NCBI GenBank assembly: GCA_027943245.1
Contig: JANDJZ010000929.1
Location: forward strand, 1 to 11,674
Source: Acanthamoeba sp. SK_2022b
Lineage: Eukaryota > Discosea > Longamoebia > Acanthamoebidae
Direction: 5' to 3'
Length of the DNA stretch: 11,674 nucleotides
Below, piece after piece: positions 9,204-11,674 of this stretch (position 1 is the first letter of the stretch; each line of letters starts with the position of its first letter). Under the pieces are notes generated by a model. That model saw only the letters and a list, made by a program, of their open reading frames with translations. It made no database searches and was not told where the DNA came from. The position numbers and the translations under genes are program-made.

Positions 9204-11674
9204 ATGGCTGACCTTGAAGATGACTATAAGTTTGATCCCTTCGACGATGGGTCTTCAAGTACCTCACACTCACCACTTATTGCGTGATTTTTTTCAAGCA
9301 TTTTTCACTCATTTGAAAATTAAGCCACCCGGCAGCTCATCCCTCAATAATGGTGTGAATTGCCACTGCAGAGATGGTTGGTGAGAAGCTTGTGGCCAAC
9401 ATGGAAAGCTTCGTTCAAGATTTTGCCTCCCAATTGCGCATAATTGAGGAAACGCTGGACGAATCGTTGAGCGATGTCTGGGATTCGACAGTCGATCCGA
9501 TTGGCCTTGACTTCGAGCCCTACGAGCAGACCAAGATCGTTGATCTCGCCAAGAGCGACAACAAGCTTTTTAACAAAATCCTGCTCGTCTTCTCTTCGTT
9601 GAGCTCTGAGATGAAGCGTCTCACCGATGAGGTACTACTCTCTCCACAATCTCTTCTCTCTTTACTGAGCGCTCCGCTCCTCCATCGCTCATGACCTCTC
9701 ACTACATGCAACGCTCTGCAGGCCAACACTCGCTTCGCGCCGCCGTTCATGGCCTTTGGCGAAGACGGCGACCTGGGCGAGGGCGAGGCGCAGACCCAAG
9801 TGGGCCGCATGCTGAACCCGTTCCTCATGGACTTCTCCACCTTCGTGAACCGGGTCTACCTCGTGGTCCAGAACGTCGTGCGACAGCTGGCCTCGCTCTA
9901 CCACCCGGCGCAGAAGCTCTACATCACCAGCTTCAAGGCCATCCACCTGCAGACCGTCTACCAGCAGCTGGGCGAGCTCCTCGTCGCCCTGATCAGCCTC
10001 GACCACATCATCACCTCCAACGAATCGTTCAAGCAGGCCTGGGCCATGTACAAGCGGTACGCCCTACTTGTTCCAACACGCTCGAGCCTGTTCGTGTTCA
10101 GGGACGACGGCCTCAGGCTGATCGATGGCTCGCGTGTGTCGTGCGTCGTGGAACAGAATGACCAAGTCGATGCGGGCCTCGCCCTCGCGCTTCAACACGG
10201 ACGAGGAGCAGCTGGTGCAGTTCGAGAAGCTGCTCCTCAGCCTCGAGGGCCAACTCTTCGACGGCCTCATCTTCCAGGCAAGGAGCCTCCCTTCCTCTCT
10301 CCCTCCTCCCTCCCGCTCACGTTCGTTTCGTGGCTCGCCCTTCTCACTTGCGGTTGCTGCACACACCACACAGGGGTGCATCGAGCAGGAGTTTGATTTC
10401 CCCGGGCTCGTCGAGGTGCGCAACAATCGCGTGTTCAAGACCGAGTTCCTCCTCAACCTCCAGACCATCTACGCCAGCCTCGGCCCGCGCCTGGCCAACC
10501 CTCTCCCAGGGTGCCCCTCTCCTCTCCTCGCCCCGCGCTCGTCGACAAATATTATATTATTGTTATTATTTTTTATTATATTATTGTTATTATTTTATTG
10601 CAAACAAAAAAAAAGTAAATTCTCACGCGTCGTGTGTGCGTGTGCGATAGGGACGAGCTGGGCATGAAGTATGCGGGGGTGTGCGCGCTGGTGGCGCTGT
10701 ACTTCCTGATCTACCGCGACGTGGCGGCCACGAAGGACGTCTTCAAGAAGATCTGGGAGCTGCAGAAGAGGCTCCAGGTGGTGCATCTGGCGGCCAACGC
10801 GTCGTGGCAGGCGCCCGAGTTCTTCATCAAACACGCGGCGCCCCTGGTCAAGACGCTGGGCAAGATCGCCGTCTCCAAGCAGCGCGCCGAGCACCTCGCG
10901 CTGCTCGACAAGGCCCTCCCGACCGAGATCCAGCAACTGTACCTCAAGGTGTCGGTCTGGATGGTCCGCATGGAGTCCAACCTCGCCAACCGCGCCGACC
11001 TGCGCGACATCCTCAACACGCGCATGGCCCTCCTCGCCCAGGGCCCCGCCCTCGCCGAGCGCCTCGTGGGCCTCTTCCGCGAGACCGTCCACTTCCACAT
11101 CGCCCAGGGCGCGCCCATCAAGCGCAGCCAGGTGCGGGCCCTCTTCCAGGCCGTCGAGCTGGTCAAGGCCATCGAGGCCACCTTCCACCGCCGCTCGGGC
11201 ATGATCGGCCAGTCGCTCCCGCTCATGGCCCGCCTCGTGTGCCACCGCCTCCAGGCCGCCCTCATGCCCATCAAGGGCCGCCTCGAGGTGCCCCCCCACG
11301 CCTCTCCTCTGTGCCTGCCCCCCCCCCTCCCTCTCTTTCGCGCGTCGTGGCCTCATTGCCGTTTGCGCGCGCGCGTGTGTGCAGGCGGCCCACAAATACT
11401 CGGATGCCAAGCTCGACGTGCTGGCGGCGGCCACGCTGGGCCTCAACATCCTGCAGGGCGCCCCCACCTACAACCGCCTTCTCCTTCTCCGCCTGTGCCT
11501 CCACGCCCTCTTCCAGCCCGTACGCTCCCTCCCCACTCTCTCCCTCCTCTCTCTCTCTCAAGCCTGTCGTGTGCGCTGGGCTCACCGGTGGATTGCGGGG
11601 GGCGGGCGGGAGAGAACAGGACTTTGTGAAGGAGCAGGAGATGGAGGAGCTCAAGGCCGGCCTCAAGAAGCTGG
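9204..11674 (+). CDS. WASHC4: WASH complex subunit 4 (SWIP/KIAA1033), N-terminal 578 residues; 3' truncated
   Basis: Exons: 9204-9258, 9372-9631, 9722-10056, 10157-10277, 10374-10510, 10651-11287, 11385-11519 and 11620 to the edge. The fourth intron is GC-AG; the others are GT-AG. SWIP is a scaffold of the WASH complex, which activates Arp2/3 on endosomes for retromer-dependent sorting. Resemblance to human SWIP is continuous: the DDGS start, SQLRIIEETLDESLSDVWD (human SQLRRIEDALDDSIGDVWD), DPIGL...PYEQ, VVQNVVRQLASLY, QLGELLVALISLDHII, AMYKR...SPSRF, LEGQLFDGLIFQ then CIEQEFD, VSVWMVRMES, VELVKAIEATFHRRS and KYSDAKLDVLAA. The protein is predicted largely helical, with no membrane segment. 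Human SWIP is about 1,170 residues, so roughly half is present. Codon use in exon 2 is clearly more AT-tolerant than from exon 3 onward. Confidence 0.95.
10278..10373 (+). other. GC-AG intron of WASHC4
   Basis: The exon ends LFDGLIFQ and the next begins GCIEQEFD, matching human MIFQACIEQQFD with no gap. The donor is CAG|GCAAGG, a strong match to the known GC donor consensus (AG|GCAAGT). The acceptor is CACAG at 10373. No GT donor is available at the frame-preserving point. The intron body is C/T-rich. Confidence 0.88.
10551..10596. repeat. Two perfect 22-nt AT-only direct repeats in a WASHC4 intron
   Basis: Copies at 10551-10572 and 10575-10596 are identical (apart from a single G, each is all A and T), with a 24-nt period. 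They lie in intron 10511-10650, an AT island inside very GC-rich DNA. This looks like a recent slippage or tandem duplication. Confidence 0.85.

Noticed and set aside
10595..11467. 290-codon open frame on the minus strand opposite WASHC4
   Set aside because: The plus strand encodes continuous SWIP similarity. The antisense frame is repetitive Glu/Gly/Leu/His-rich sequence produced by GC-biased codons.

Overview
This looks like ordinary nuclear DNA of a free-living amoebozoan, most likely Acanthamoeba or a close relative. The inference rests on very GC-rich exons (third positions mostly G or C), many short introns (59 to 140 nt), (CA)n and pyrimidine-rich low-complexity DNA in introns and flanks, compact spacing, a WASH-complex gene, and an apparent U12-type intron. 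There is no sign of a virus, transposon, CRISPR array, bacterial operon or tRNA/rRNA gene. I assembled all gene models by hand from reading frame, splice sites and family resemblance, so exon borders are inferences. They are well constrained, because every junction keeps the frame and most junctions fall inside recognisable conserved blocks.

Layout, left to right. (1) 1-820, plus: 3' end of a eukaryotic-type (type II) pantothenate kinase gene, cut by the window edge. (2) 1725-3879, plus: complete five-exon gene for a 591-residue protein with N-terminal kelch repeats and a C-terminal BTB/POZ domain. (3) 4334-6245, plus: complete nine-exon gene for a 383-residue ERG24/FACKEL-family sterol reductase. 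(4) 8093-6592, minus: complete eight-exon gene for a 292-residue CDK5-like cyclin-dependent kinase. (5) 9062-8487, minus: complete three-exon gene for a 126-residue NDUFB9 (B22, LYR family) subunit of mitochondrial complex I. (6) 9204-11674, plus: first eight exons (578 residues) of WASH complex subunit 4 (SWIP, KIAA1033), running off the right edge.

Genes 1-3 are in tandem. Genes 3 and 4 converge across 346 bp, 4 and 5 are in tandem, and 5 and 6 diverge from a 141-bp interval. The six genes belong to unrelated housekeeping processes (CoA synthesis, ubiquitin-type adaptor, sterols, kinase signalling, respiration, endosomal actin), so nothing suggests one pathway or system.

The most interesting signal is splicing. 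I reconstruct 30 introns: 27 GT-AG, two GC-AG, and one AT-AC intron in the CDK5-like gene. The AT-AC intron has a near-consensus U12-type donor and a U12-type branch site about 11-12 nt from its 3' end. GT donors favour GTACG over the usual GTAAG. A lower-GC block covers the middle of the window and ends abruptly inside the WASH gene.
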